Source of the DNA: Neodontobutis hainanensis
Taxonomy: Eukaryota > Chordata > Actinopteri > Gobiiformes > Odontobutidae
NCBI GenBank assembly: GCA_024349245.1
Contig: JALDNG010000524.1
Location: 62,001 to 126,000, forward strand
Length of the DNA: 64,000 bases
Direction: 5' to 3'
The notes under the pieces: generated by a model
What the model saw: the letters and a program-made list of their open reading frames with translations, nothing else
The model's database searches: none
Told to the model about the DNA's origin: nothing
Made by a program: the position numbers and the translations under genes
Part shown: positions 1 to 12,100 of the stretch, piece by piece
How the letters are laid out: every line of letters starts with the position of its first letter
How positions within the stretch are numbered: the first letter of the stretch is position 1

Positions 1-3000
1 AGGAATATTGTCATCTCATGTTTATTATATTATTTTTAGTTTTTAGTTAAGCATGTAAATATTTACCAATTAAAATATTCGTTATAAAAATTTACATGTT
101 TCATGGATGATTCAGTATTTAAACCTCTTAAAAGCATTATCATTTTCAAATGAATATAAATTAATTAATTTAAGAATGCTAAATAATATTTTTGGCATTT
201 TAAATCAGGTTTATATGATTATTATGATTTGATGATATATTAATTTAATTCTATAGATAACCTTTTCAGTTCAAATTTATATTTAATCAAAAAATGTAAA
301 ATATTTTTAATTGATAAAATAAAAGATTCATTGAAGAAATTTTAATATTTATTCAGCGTGACATTAACTATCAGTTAAATTTTTAAAATTTTATCTTGTT
401 CTATCACAGATTTTTATTTTATTAAATACTAGATTGACTGTGACAACATGATAAATGTGATTTATTTTGATACATAATACATTTAATTTTACTTAATTAA
501 TGCTGAATTTATTTAATCAAATTAGAAATCATCGTTTAATTGCACAAAAAAATATAAATATTGATGATAGTAATTCTTATCAGTCAAATGATATGTGAAG
601 AATTTAGTCTGTATCATAATTCCAGATACAAAATGATTATCAATGATAACAATTTCATTAATATGCGAATTATCTTTTCTGTATAATTATCCAAAAAAAT
701 TTCTTCAGCCTTTTTTATATTTATTTTGAAATTTTATTCTTTTGAAAAAATTGAATTCAGGTTTTATTTTTAAACTTATATTCTACCTCTTTTAACATAA
801 AAATTGATTAAATCTAATAAAATTTAAAATATCATCAACAAAATATTTGAAATAATAATCGTCTTTCAAATCGTATTTTAAAAATTTTAATTTGATGACT
901 TTTTTCATACTAGTTTGAATTTCGTTTAAACTTGATCTAAAATATTATGATACATCGACACAAAATTTAGAACGATAAAATATCAATAGATAAGGAATTG
1001 ATGAATATGTATAAGCTTAAATGTGATATTGAGTTTCATAATAAAATTTACACGATAATCATGATTTAATTTATATTATACTGATCATATCAGTTTTTGT
1101 GTTTTATATTTGATGAAAATTTATTAATCTAAAATTTTTAAAATATAATGGAATGATTCCTGTAACATAAATTTTTGAGAATTTAAAATTAATCATGGTA
1201 TACATCATTTCTAATATTGATATATATGTTGAAACTATGTAGAATTTTAAATGAAAAAAGTAAATAGATCATATCACTTTTAAAAGGAAATCATAAAATA
1301 TCACATTATTGAGAAAAATATAATTTGAATGAAATAAGTTTATTAATAATCGAATGTTGTGTCCTTGAAACCTAAAAATTATCTTTAATTCTTCATTGCG
1401 TATTTCCATTAATTTCGACAAAACAATTGACGGGATCTCATAATCTATTATGATTAATACATATTTCTAATTTTTAAATATTGTCAAAGTGTTTAGGTTT
1501 CTATCAGTGAGAAAAAATTGAAAAGTACAAAACTGATGCTTGTGAAACAATTCAATTATAATATTAATTATTATGATCTTATATGACACATTAAATTACT
1601 AGCTCTTGATTATATAATGTATTTTTCAAAAAAGTTTATAATTTTCATAAAATCAATTTATAATAGATTCAAGATATCAGAACAATATATCGTATAATAA
1701 ATGTTATTCGTTTTAAATATTAGGTATATATGATAATATAAAATTGATATAAGAATGTTTTATTTTGCGAATAATTTTATTCAAGGACGTATATAAAAAA
1801 AAGATAAAATGAGTTATATTAATATATTTTGAAATAATAATGATGACAATATTATATAAATTATCAGTTTTTTAAATATTTGATTAATATTCTTTCTATA
1901 CATTAAGAATATTAGGTTTTTTAGTTATTTTTAACTTCTATCATATATGTATTCGAGAAAATAAATGAAAAAAAATATTTAAATAACTTTAAAAGATTGT
2001 AAAATAAATTATCTTGAAATGTGTAATTATATAATGAGATATTGAATAATATTAACCTATTAGAACAAATTCCTTTTAAACAAATCATTGAATGTATCTT
2101 CATCAATATTAACTTAAAGATAATAATTAAATGGTTGCATGAATCATGGTATAAAACATAATAATAATTTTTTATTCAATATATTTTTTGAGTGTAAAAT
2201 AAAATAACTTATATAAAACATAAATAAATTTAAAATATCAAGAATTGTAAATTCTAAAATATTTCTAAATTATATTTTGATAAATTTTAGTCTTATTCAG
2301 AATTTATACATATAAATAATATATTTATTTTTTAAAATATCAAAAAATGTATATATAATGTTTGATTTGTCTATTTTAGAATCCAAATATATATATAATA
2401 TTCCATCAATTTTTTAGAGATATAATAACTAAAAATAAAATTAAGATGTCATTATTTAAATATTTGAATAATTTTAAATTCACAAATCTATTAGTATTTA
2501 GTTGACGTTATAATAAAAAAATATTCAAGGATAAATTCAATCAATATTGTTCAATTGACTGTTTAATTCATAAAAAAAATTTCTAGATTTTTTCTTAAGT
2601 ATAGAAAATATATGGTTGTAAATTTTAATTATGAAAATTAAATGCAAAAATATAATGCTGAAATATTCATTATGAGAAATTAAATAATATAATTACACAG
2701 ATTTTAGAAATTATACATACACATATTAAAATTCATTAATTTATTATAAAATTATATATTTATGTGTTAATATTATAAAATATTATTTATAAATAAGCAT
2801 TATATTTGACAATATTAGGATATGTTTTAACATCTATTTGTAAGTATTAATAAAAAATTGTTTTTTATTAAAATTGATTTTTTAAATTTTCAACCTAATT
2901 TTTCAGTTAATATATCATAGATAAAATATGTATTTAAAAAATAAAACAGAATAATTTATTATATTATGTAAAAATTAACAGATAGAATATAAAATTAAAA

Positions 3001-5180
3001 AAACTATTTTTATTCATCGTGGTTACTAATTTAATATTACTGCTATTCTGCTGAGTATATTGAAGAAAACTGAATTTTAAATTTTTAAAAACACGTTTCT
3101 AATTGTTTTATAATTATTTTCTGTTACTTTTTGCCACAAATCGAAAAAAATTGAAAAAAATAAAATTTATTTAAATCGGCATTTTGTTTGAGATTAAATA
3201 TTAGTGTTCAAATAATATTAAATATTTTAAAATACTTTTACAGAATTTTTTGTTTTATAGGAGACATAAATTATTTATTAATAAATTTTTTAATTTTTTT
3301 TATCATATACGAACAAAATACTTCTCATAAATCAATATTCACTTCCATTCATGGAAGATTAAATTTAAGTTAAAACATATTTTGAAAAGATTTAAATACT
3401 AAAATGAAAATTTATGTTCGTAAACACGGTATTATACTAAAATTATATTTACGAGAATTAGATAAATTATATTTCGAAATAATTGATTTATCAAAACATA
3501 TTTCGCTTAATTCATTACATTTTTTAACATTATAAGCTACTAAACGGTGTTAAAAAACACATTTATGTTAAAAAAAACAATCAAATTTAAAGATAATTTA
3601 TTTTCATAAACTAAAAAAAATAAGATTACAATCAAACAATGTTGGCATTTTGTATAAATAAAATTTTTTAATTTGAATTATTTTTTGATTCTCTATTTGC
3701 TTAAAAAATTGCATTAAATTTCCTAATAGACATTAAATATTAAAAATAGCAGTTTTTATCATCTCATTATGAACATGAAAAAACGTTTTAAAATCTCATG
3801 ATACTGACATTAACCCATTGTTAAATATAGTTGATTTTTGCTTTTGTGAAAAAATTGTGTTTTATGGATAAGAAGAATTTGAATATAAGGTTCAATAAAC
3901 ATATGTTACTTGAATAAATATTAACATATATAATATTATAATTTATTTAATGAAATGAATGTTTTTAACATTAAGATATATTATTCAAGTTAATAATTAT
4001 TCAATATTGATTTAAAAATCAATCAACATAAATAAAATTATATTTACAGTTTTTTTTAATTTAAAAAATATCATTATCTAAAAAATGTGTATTTTATTAT
4101 AATTAAATAATTCTTGAAAATATGCATTTTCTGGGACAATTCGATGGGTTTGTCTGAAAAAGCATATTATATATCAATGATAATAAAAAATTATCTTTAC
4201 ATTTTTATTGTAAACGAGTATGAATATCTTCAAAAAATTTTCCTTGTTAAGTTTTGAAATATTAATCTCTAATATTTTAAAGGACGATTTTTAATAACAC
4301 GATTTATATTTTTGAGCATTTTGAAATGTTAGTCTTATTGTACGATATTCTGAGAGAAATATTATTTTTGCAAAATATCACTAATATTATATATCATAAA
4401 ATTTTTATATCATTACATATTTATAATGCTATTTTAGAATTTTTTTGAAAATATTATTCTACGAAGAAAAATATATTAATCAATGATTATATTTATATTT
4501 TCAATCCTAGTTGTTTCATAACGAATATAATGAATACCGAAATGATAAAATATTTAAATAGCTGTTATTCTACTAGTAAACCTTGAATAAAGAGTACTAA
4601 AGTTATTTTTATTCTGTTTGATAAATTGAAAATTTAACATTTGGCTACAATCTGAATAATTAATATATTTCTGACATTTTTAATTTAATATCGTTGATAA
4701 ATAAATATGGTTTATCCATAAATAAAAATATATCATATAATATTCCTAAAAATCTGATATAACATTAAAGTTATAAATTCGATGATAAAGGATAATTTAT
4801 TTTGTAATTATTTGAAATAGATACATTTTTCATATATTTTATAAATATTGAGAACTTTATTGAATAATTGATAAAAGTATATGTTTAAATCAAATCTTAA
4901 ATTATTTTTAATAAGATAAATATCTTTGAAAATGATTTTTAAATGTTGAATATCAATGAATCGATTCAAAATCCTAGAAATTAAATACATTTAGAAGTAT
5001 AATATTTTATAAAACCATAAATTACCATTTATAAAAAGACATTATTTTTTAACCAATATAATGGTTTTGATAACAAAATAAATTTAGTTAAATTTATGAA
5101 TTGTTTCGATTGTTAAAAATATTCCACAAATTAGAATGTGTTTAAAATAAAAATTAAAAGTAAGTATGAAGATCAGATAT
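1..5180. other. AT-rich gene desert
   Basis: No protein family could be recognised on either strand. Open frames here are short, rich in Phe, Ile, Asn, Lys and Tyr, and of the length expected by chance at this composition. The stretch consists of A/T runs and short low-complexity tracts. There is no tRNA-like T-arm and no tandem array of note. It runs up to the left LTR-like end of the first gypsy element. Confidence 0.7.
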
Positions 5181-5184
5181 AATA

Positions 5185-5368
5185 ATATATAATAAAATAA
5201 ATGATAAATTTTATATAAAAGTTATATTACACACATTTATTTATTTATTTTAATAAATTTGAATGGAAAATTCGATAAAATTATAGAAAGCGAAAGTGTT
5301 CAAACTGTATAGATATAAATATTCATTTATTCTCGTTTTAATAATTCTTTAATATTAGTATCGTTACA
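5185..5368 (+). repeat. Left LTR-like end of element 1
   Basis: The last 20 bases, ttaatattagtatcgttaca at 5349-5368, recur exactly at 9174-9193 at the far side of the element. Weaker similarity extends upstream of the identical block in both copies (shared tatag, ctcg, taataatt words and a ttatat-acatt word further out). Similarity does not continue inward. The repeat ends in CA, as LTRs do, and internal sequence follows at once. The left boundary is a guess made by matching the length of the right copy. No clear tRNA primer-binding site follows. Confidence 0.55.
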
Positions 5369-6104
5369 GATGTGAAAGCAGTGATTTAATTCGACGCTTA
5401 ATAGATATTATGAATAGGCTTGCGTCAAGTAAAAATAACATGAACAAGAGATTTTTTCTGTCGAAGAATATATTAAATTCTGAGAAAATATATTTATCTA
5501 CACATTCGATACCATATGCTACAAGGTGAAGCATTGGGAAGATATCAGCGAAACATTTTTTTACCATCTGGAGGATATATTCATCATGTATAAAAATAAG
5601 ATCCTTGAGTTATACTAACTGTTCGAAGTGAAATTTTAGTTTTTGATTTAATCAGAATCAATATCAATAATGTCGATTTAGAGATCATATTTATAATGAA
5701 GTTCATCACAATTATTAAGAAAATAAGACATTAATTACCACTCAAAGTTGTGACTTCAATGATAAAATATTAAAATGATATCTTAACCTCTCAAATATAT
5801 GACAAATGTCATGAACAAGTCAGAGATATTTTTAAGTCTCTTATTGGAATAGAATGATAGATTAATGATCGAGTGCGTAAAAATAACTATCTTGTGACAA
5901 GAAAAACCAAAGCAGTTGATAGTGGTTGACGAGTTTAGACAGAAACTGAATTTCTTATAAGTCTCATTACCGAAAACAAAGCACCAAGATGTAAAAACTA
6001 GAGATTTGAATTCTATTCGTTAGAGGTATGAGGTCAAGTTGCCAGGTGGTTTAGAAATTACAAAAGTTAACGAAAATTCATTTATTTTTTCCATTATTAA
6101 TATA

Positions 6105-6144
6105 CCCGTATGTCGGCATTGGTAACCACATCGTTGATAAATTT
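6105..6144 (+). pseudogene. Gag CCHC zinc-knuckle relic (element 1)
   Basis: The frame at 6105 reads P-V-C-R; after one extra base the frame at 6118 reads I-G-N-H-I-V-D-K-F. Aligned to the nucleocapsid knuckle C-x2-C-x4-H-x4-C, the second Cys, the Gly region and the His are present. The first Cys and last Cys positions are mutated (the last is TTT, one change from TGT). It lies upstream of RT, where the Gag knuckle of a gypsy element belongs. Only a few residues match, so this is tentative; the position is the main support. Confidence 0.4.
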
Positions 6145-6610
6145 TCAGGTATTTGTTTTTCGAGGACAAAAATAAATTCGTTATAAGTCATACATAATTT
6201 TAGTTTTTACTGCTACCAATTCACATCCTTGTTTATTAAAAATATTACAAGAATAAAATTTTAGAGTATTGTAATTTAAAAATTATGAGTTACTCAAATA
6301 ATAATACCGACATTATTATTTCTCATATTTTGAATTTTAATTACAGCCAAATTTTTTTATGATTTGTTGAACAAAGTCAATATCTGTGCTATCTTTCTAC
6401 ATTGAGAAAACTTCTAAAAACGAATAAAACAAAAGTTAGTTCATATAATATTCGAGATAAATCAAAAACGAATCATGCAACTAAAATAATCGTTTTTAAA
6501 CAAATTAGGATAATTTTAATGACTTATTTTATGATAATGACTTTGGTCTACGATATGATAAAAAAATTTCTGATGAAATGAACACAATGCCTAAAAGAAC
6601 AATAAGTTAA

Positions 6611-7304
6611 GGAATATATCGATCTTAAATGGGCATATCTGTTCGGTTTTAATTTATAATAGTTTGAAAGTTTCTTAAGGAATGATGAGGAAATTTATAT
6701 TCATTCGGTGTAGCAAGTTACATCTTTTCTCAGAGATGATGTATTTATGCTTTTAGCTTATATTAGAAACATATAAATAAGATATCGAATTGAGACATTT
6801 ATTCATTTCCTTTCATGCTAGAAATCTTTGAAAACTTAAGTGAATTTAAATTCGATCGGCATCAATGTAAGTTGATCCAAACGTAAACTCGCAATATGCG
6901 AAATAGATTGAGAGAAAAAACATTTTTTCCTTGTCCTACGATACTGTATCTATGAATTTTTCTATTTTAGTTAGGTTAACAAATGCGCCATCTACCTATA
7001 AGAGACCTTTTTGTACACATTTCAAGAAGCATAGAAAGTTCGCTTTTACTTCGATAGCATTGAGCTATTCTCTAAATTTTGATAAGCATGTTTTATCATT
7101 TGAAGGAATCATTAAAAATATTTCAAGATTAAAGTGTTTAACCGAGATGGAATATATGTTGATTATGCTGTCATAAATATGGCTTTCGGGGAATCGTTTC
7201 GAAATATAGGACATTTCACTTGGTTATAACAGAATTGATAAAATTTATGATGTTTAAATTCCAAAAACATTTCCGAGTTACATGGCTATCACCATTTATA
7301 TGGA
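6611..7304 (+). pseudogene. Reverse transcriptase relic (element 1 pol)
   Basis: Successive RT blocks survive in different frames. 6611-6655 reads G-I-Y-R-S then W-A, matching the family block GII+PS..W.SPVVL. H-Q at 6860 and a degraded 'IPK..FRT.YG' block at 6874-6900 follow. Y-D-T-V-S-M-N-F at 6937-6960 matches Y-E-F-L-V-M-P-F. L-T-N-A-P-S-T-Y-K-R at 6976-7005 is an almost perfect copy of the NAPATF block. The active-site Y-x-D-D neighbourhood at 7031-7071 is indel-damaged but ends in Y-S. E-Y-M-L-I-M-L-S at 7150-7173 matches the E-[FY]-L-G-H-x-[IVL]-S block. The thumb L-x-G-Y at 7278-7289, with F-I in a shifted frame at 7295, matches FLGLTGYYR+FI. No single frame crosses the domain. Confidence 0.85.
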
Positions 7305-7539
7305 CGTTTCAAATGGTTGGACAAATATTATTCAAAAATATTAACCTAGCAAGTAAAAATGACATTAATATCAATAAAATATTGAGTTTTAACAAGAACA
7401 TCATCATATGTCTTATTCTAGGTAATATGGTTACATTCGAAACAGCCTATTTTTCATTTCTGTTATACAATAGTCTATATATCAGTTGTACAGGTAACAC
7501 CGATTAACGAAGAATAAATTTTATATCCCATGATGGTAA

Positions 7540-7625
7540 TGGTATTGAGCAATAAATCTAATCAACTGAAGTAAAAAATAGGGCAGAGATAACATGTAGT
7601 ACTTTAGAGAAATATATACTTGTCT
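7540..7625 (+). pseudogene. RNase H relic (element 1 pol)
   Basis: At 7565-7594 the frame reads T-E-V-K-N-R-A-E-I-T. In gypsy RNase H the corresponding block is L-[TN]-x-[AT]-E-x-N-Y-[AS]-x-T-E-x-E. The N and A line up, while Tyr has become Arg and the following Thr-Glu pair is blurred. It falls about 400 bases after the RT thumb and 700 bases before the integrase core, where RNase H is expected. The catalytic TDAS block upstream could not be read with certainty. The match is weak alone and is supported by position. Confidence 0.45.
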
Positions 7626-8254
7626 TAATTTTATCTCTCAAGAAATGCCTATTTCTTTTTATATGGACATATATTTAATCAATTCCTGAACCATAATTCG
7701 TAAAAATAAATCAAAAACCTCTAAGATAATGATTATAAACGGTACGTTTAGTTCTGTAAATAGAATACGACATAGATTATCTTTATTTTGAAGACAAGAG
7801 AACAAATTAAAAACTACCTTTAGATGTCAGATATTTCACTTAAGCTGCATTACCTAATAAATTTGAGATGGAGTAAAACTCAGAATGAAGAACTATAAAT
7901 ATTAATTTAAGACTATCGAACCAACTAAGTAGTTATAAATAAAGGGTTATATGTGTCGATAGAATTAAAAGCTTAATTATATTCCTGCATAAATGAATAG
8001 CAAAAGATAATCAAGTCAACAAAAACATTTACACTGTGAAATCATTAAAGTATTGGAAACATTGTGTTTTATAATTATACGATAATCAGAACATGAAGTA
8101 ATGAGAAGTAAATAATTTCGAACTATATTGAAATATATGTCAAATATTAAATCCGAATACATGAAATGAATAATAAAACTCATTATTATTTATCCTAAGC
8201 CATAAGGGAAGAGTAACTCATGAATAATATGATATCCTTTTCTTTTGACTAGAA

Positions 8255-8610
8255 CTCGTAGCAGATGTATACTCCTATGTGTTGATCAGTTCTCAGATTG
8301 GCATGGGGAATATGTCAATGTCGATCAAAAATTCAGAAATGACAGGTCGAAAATATCTCGAAATGATAATTTCACAAAACGACGAACCAAAAGATACACT
8401 TTCCGACATAGGAAAACAGTTTGAGCGTGAATAATTATATAAGTATGTAAAGTCTGTTATAAAATATCCCGTTTATACGGTTACAATCTATAGGGCAATT
8501 GCATTGTATAAAAGTATGTTTATTCTATCAGAGATATAGTGAGATATCTTTTATCTGATACTTGGTTATGATGCGACGATTTATATTTTCAACTTTTTTC
8601 AATGGGCAGC
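8255..8610 (+). pseudogene. Integrase core relic (element 1 pol)
   Basis: The three DDE neighbourhoods appear in order. D1: 8281-8304 reads V-D-Q-F-S-D-W-H, the block normally written V-D-R-[FL]-[ST]-K-x-[AP]-H, with catalytic Asp kept. D2: 8387-8422 reads P-K-D-T-L-S-D-I-G-K-Q-F in one frame, an excellent match to P..I.SD+G.QF, again with Asp kept. Third block: 8465-8504 keeps the nucleotide pattern of Y-H-P-Q-T-D-G-Q-x-E-R-A with small deletions, so the Glu region is frameshifted. A further stretch near 8600 resembles the downstream sPf..[LM]YG block. D1-D2 spacing is about 35 codons, shorter than the usual 55-60, implying a deletion. Confidence 0.85.
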
Positions 8611-8987
8611 TCAAAAAATATATTGTCTGGATTTCGACAGTTTTAAATCTTTGATAGGTATGGCTTTAGGGGCTTTACTTACGCAAGTCATAATGACCTA
8701 GACAAGCCTGTAGAATACATATTTAAATATCTGAAAGCGAAATCTGAGATATAGATTTAAATTATAAAATAAATATCTCAGCATTTCAAGATAATTAGAA
8801 TAATTATTATGACAAAACAAATATGTGTGAAGATAAATAATTCAGCTTTAATGATATTTTTCTACCATATCGAGAATCGACAGTTTTGCTATAGTTGCTG
8901 TTAGATAATCATTCTAGAATTTTTACATTTCTACTGTCAAGTCACATTTCACTTTGAAAGATATAGGAAGAAGTCATCGGTATGTTT

Positions 8988-9007
8988 GAACAGGATTAGG
9001 AAAAATA
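8988..9007 (+). other. Possible polypurine tract of element 1
   Basis: A purine-dominated stretch (aggattaggaaaaa core) lies about 185 bases upstream of the right end of element 1. It precedes a TG at 9008 that could open the right LTR. Placement fits the primer site for plus-strand synthesis. It is inferred from position and composition only. Confidence 0.3.
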
Positions 9008-9193
9008 TGAGACCTATCCATCAGAAAATGGTGTTATATAGATACATTAATAATATCAACCTAAACCTCTTAAGATGAATAGATGTAATTCAATCATTTT
9101 ATAAAATATCAAAATCTAGTTGCACTAATATAGCTAAGGCATTAATACTCGCTTATACTCTGATAATTATTGGTTAATATTAGTATCGTTACA
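9008..9193 (+). repeat. Right LTR-like end of element 1
   Basis: It ends with the same 20 bases (9174-9193) that end the left copy, finishing in ACA. Further upstream the two copies share scattered words in the same order, consistent with LTRs that have diverged heavily. The proposed start follows a purine-rich tract and begins with TG, but the exact start is uncertain. No matching target-site duplication was found next to it. Confidence 0.5.
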
Positions 9194-12100
9194 ATTAAGA
9201 TAAATTAATTTATCAGATATTTTTTGAAATATATTTCATCGATATTCACTTTAGCATCGCTTTATCAAATTTTTTCTTTTATTATTATTGATTTTCTCTC
9301 ATGGTTATCAAAAGAAATAAATAGATAAAATTATATAACATTGAATAAATATAAATATTTTAGACATTTATAATAAGAGTTTAAATAGCATAAAAATCAA
9401 GAAGAATAATTCATAAATAAGAGTTACGTAATGTAAAAAATACTTTTATAAAACATTAATAATTTATCATTTAATTCTATAATAACGTTCATACATTCAA
9501 TTAGTTGTTAATTAGATAGAAGATAAAAATTTTTAAATAATAAATATAAAATTATTTATCTTCCCAAAATAATATGGAATAAATTTATTCGAAATATATT
9601 TTTTGTAATTTCTTAAATTTACTTTTACCGAATGTTAAATAAAAATAAATTTTAAATTAAAATTCATATTGAATGGATTATTTAACAAAAGCATTAATAA
9701 TATCAAATTAATCACTTTTAAACACAACATTTTTTTAAGCATCTAAATATAAAAATAAATCTTTTGAAATTGAGTTTATTTTCTGATAATTATGAATAAT
9801 TGTAGATGATATATTGATAAATGTATTTGGAGATTCTACCATTATAGTATAAATTATCATTCTTATGAAAATTCAAATATTATAAAAAATAACTTCCGGC
9901 CATATATTTATAAATTAGATAAACAATATAAATGAATCATCAATACTCATTTGAATGAATATATATTTTAAACAAAGATCACACAACATACTTTTAAGTT
10001 TTTATGTTGATTATAAATATTTCTTTTCTTCAACATAATTATCATTGTTAAAAGGAAAAATAATGAGTTTTTTTTACTTAATGGTGTATCCATAAAACAA
10101 AATTATAAAATTTTTGAATGATATATGTATTTGTTTATAAAAATATCTTTTAACTGTTCTTATTAAAATCATCACATAGAATCCATTAATGAATCAAAAA
10201 ATTTTTAAATTACTAAAATTTCTAAAAAAACATTTTAACATCAGAGAATCAAATACTATAACTCAATAAAGATTGCCAAATAAATAATTTACCAAGAGAT
10301 CAAGAGAAAAATTTCAGGATGAAACTTCTATTTTTTTAAATATATTTAAATTAGCAAATAATATTTTGAAGCAATTACACAGTAATGTATTTTATTTTTT
10401 TTAAATATGATTGATGTTTAAATTAAATATACAAAGTGACTCTTATAATAAATGGTTTTGATATTAAAATATTCATCTGAGATCAAAAAATATTTTAAAA
10501 TGTATTATTTATTTCATTTTCTTGAAAAATATTATTTTCTAGATATATTTATATATTTTCAAAGAATTTCAAAATTTAGAAATTCATTAAAATATAATTT
10601 ATAACATCATATATTTTAAAATTTTAATAACATTGTTATGTATTCTCATTTGTTTTCTAAAATATCATATTTAAATCAAATATATATTTAATGTGTTTAT
10701 AAATTTATATTTAAAATTAATTATGTTTTAAAATAAAATCCTGATGAAGATTATCATATGAACAAATAATAGTTAATAAATAAAATCTAAATATATAAGA
10801 CTATTATTTTTAAAAATATATAGTTTTGTCACGTTACGAGAACTTTGATTAGTTTTTGAAAAATTAAAGATTACAATGAAAATGAAATAAGTAATTTTAT
10901 AGTTTCTTATTATTTATAAAATATAAATTAGAAAAAGATTAGTTAAAAAATTTATCAAGGTGTATTTGAAAAATAATTTCGTATTCGTAATTTTTAAAGT
11001 TAACCATTACTTAGATGATTCAACAAAAAAAACAAATACTAGTTAGATTATACTGTTTACACACATTAATAGATCCTTCAAAAAACTTTTTTCTTTTCCA
11101 ATATTTCAAAGACACAATTTATGTCAGCTATCTTGTATAGTCTATGAAAAAAATATATCTATAAAACTGACTAAGAAACATAATTGAACTTAAAATAAAA
11201 AAGAATTTTCTTTTCTTATATTTATGTGATGAATACATTTTAAGTAAGATAATTTTATACCATTTAAATTCTTGATTGATTCATAATTGATCGCAGACTT
11301 TGATAATTTAAAAAATAATTCGTTTACTTTATTTTGTATTTTTATATTGTTATAAAATTCAAAAATCCTATGCTTCAAATATTTTAGTACTATATGCAAA
11401 ATAAAAGTAATTCAAACATTTTAAGCTCATATTTGGAACATAAAAGAGAATTATGATTGTATAAATTAATATTAAAATAATTTTTTTATCATTTTCTTCT
11501 TTTTATGATTAACGTTCAAATACTTGTAAAAACTTATTTTGTCATCATAAGCAAATAAATTTAAATAAAAGTATTTTATGAAATAAAAAATTTTATAAAA
11601 GATGCCACGAGCATCAATTAATACTTAATAACGGATATCAGTCTATTTTTAAGAAAAAGATTTACCTTTATCAAATAAATAAAAATTTCAAAACAAAAAT
11701 TTACAAAGATACATTACATTTTCAAAAATTCATGTTTCATTTTTGGGATATTCTAGATATAAACCATTAAATCAATGAAACATTATAAATTTTGCGTGAT
11801 GAATAGAGTGAGATATAAATCAATCAAATTTTTATTCAAGTTAACTTATTAAATTATGTAAATTTATCAAACTGTTTCCATATTTAGGTATTATATCTGT
11901 TAATTTGTACATTTTCATTCATAAAAACATATGGGAATGATGTATACAATCAAACAATCTTACGCTTAACCAGATACAATATACTATTTTTACATCAATT
12001 TTTCAAGGACTAAAAAGAAGGAATTATTTTTTATGTAACAACACGCATTATATATATACATTCTTAGATCATATATGATATTATTCGATCCCATTAAATT

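Larger units (their letters stand above)
5185..9193 (+). mobile_element. Degraded Ty3/gypsy LTR retrotransposon (element 1)
   Basis: This is a non-functional gypsy-type element of about 4 kb. Read left to right it has an LTR-like end, a Gag zinc-knuckle relic, RT, RNase H and an integrase core with all three catalytic neighbourhoods, then a purine-rich tract and a second LTR-like end. RT-RNase H-integrase is the Ty3/gypsy (Metaviridae) order and excludes copia. Every domain is broken by frameshifts and stops. It is shorter than typical autonomous gypsy elements (5 kb or more), so Gag and protease have probably suffered deletions; no protease motif was found. No envelope-like gene is seen. The local sequence is visibly less AT-rich than its flanks, as expected for a later arrival. 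Confidence 0.85.

Noticed and set aside
7220..7507. A 95-codon open frame as a separate gene
   Set aside because: It spans the RT thumb to RNase H region of element 1, where readable motifs switch frame within it; it is a fragment of pol, not an independent gene.
5349..9193. The 20-bp direct repeats as a target-site duplication
   Set aside because: Ty3/gypsy duplications are about 5 bp, and weaker similarity continues outside the element side of each copy, which fits LTR ends instead.
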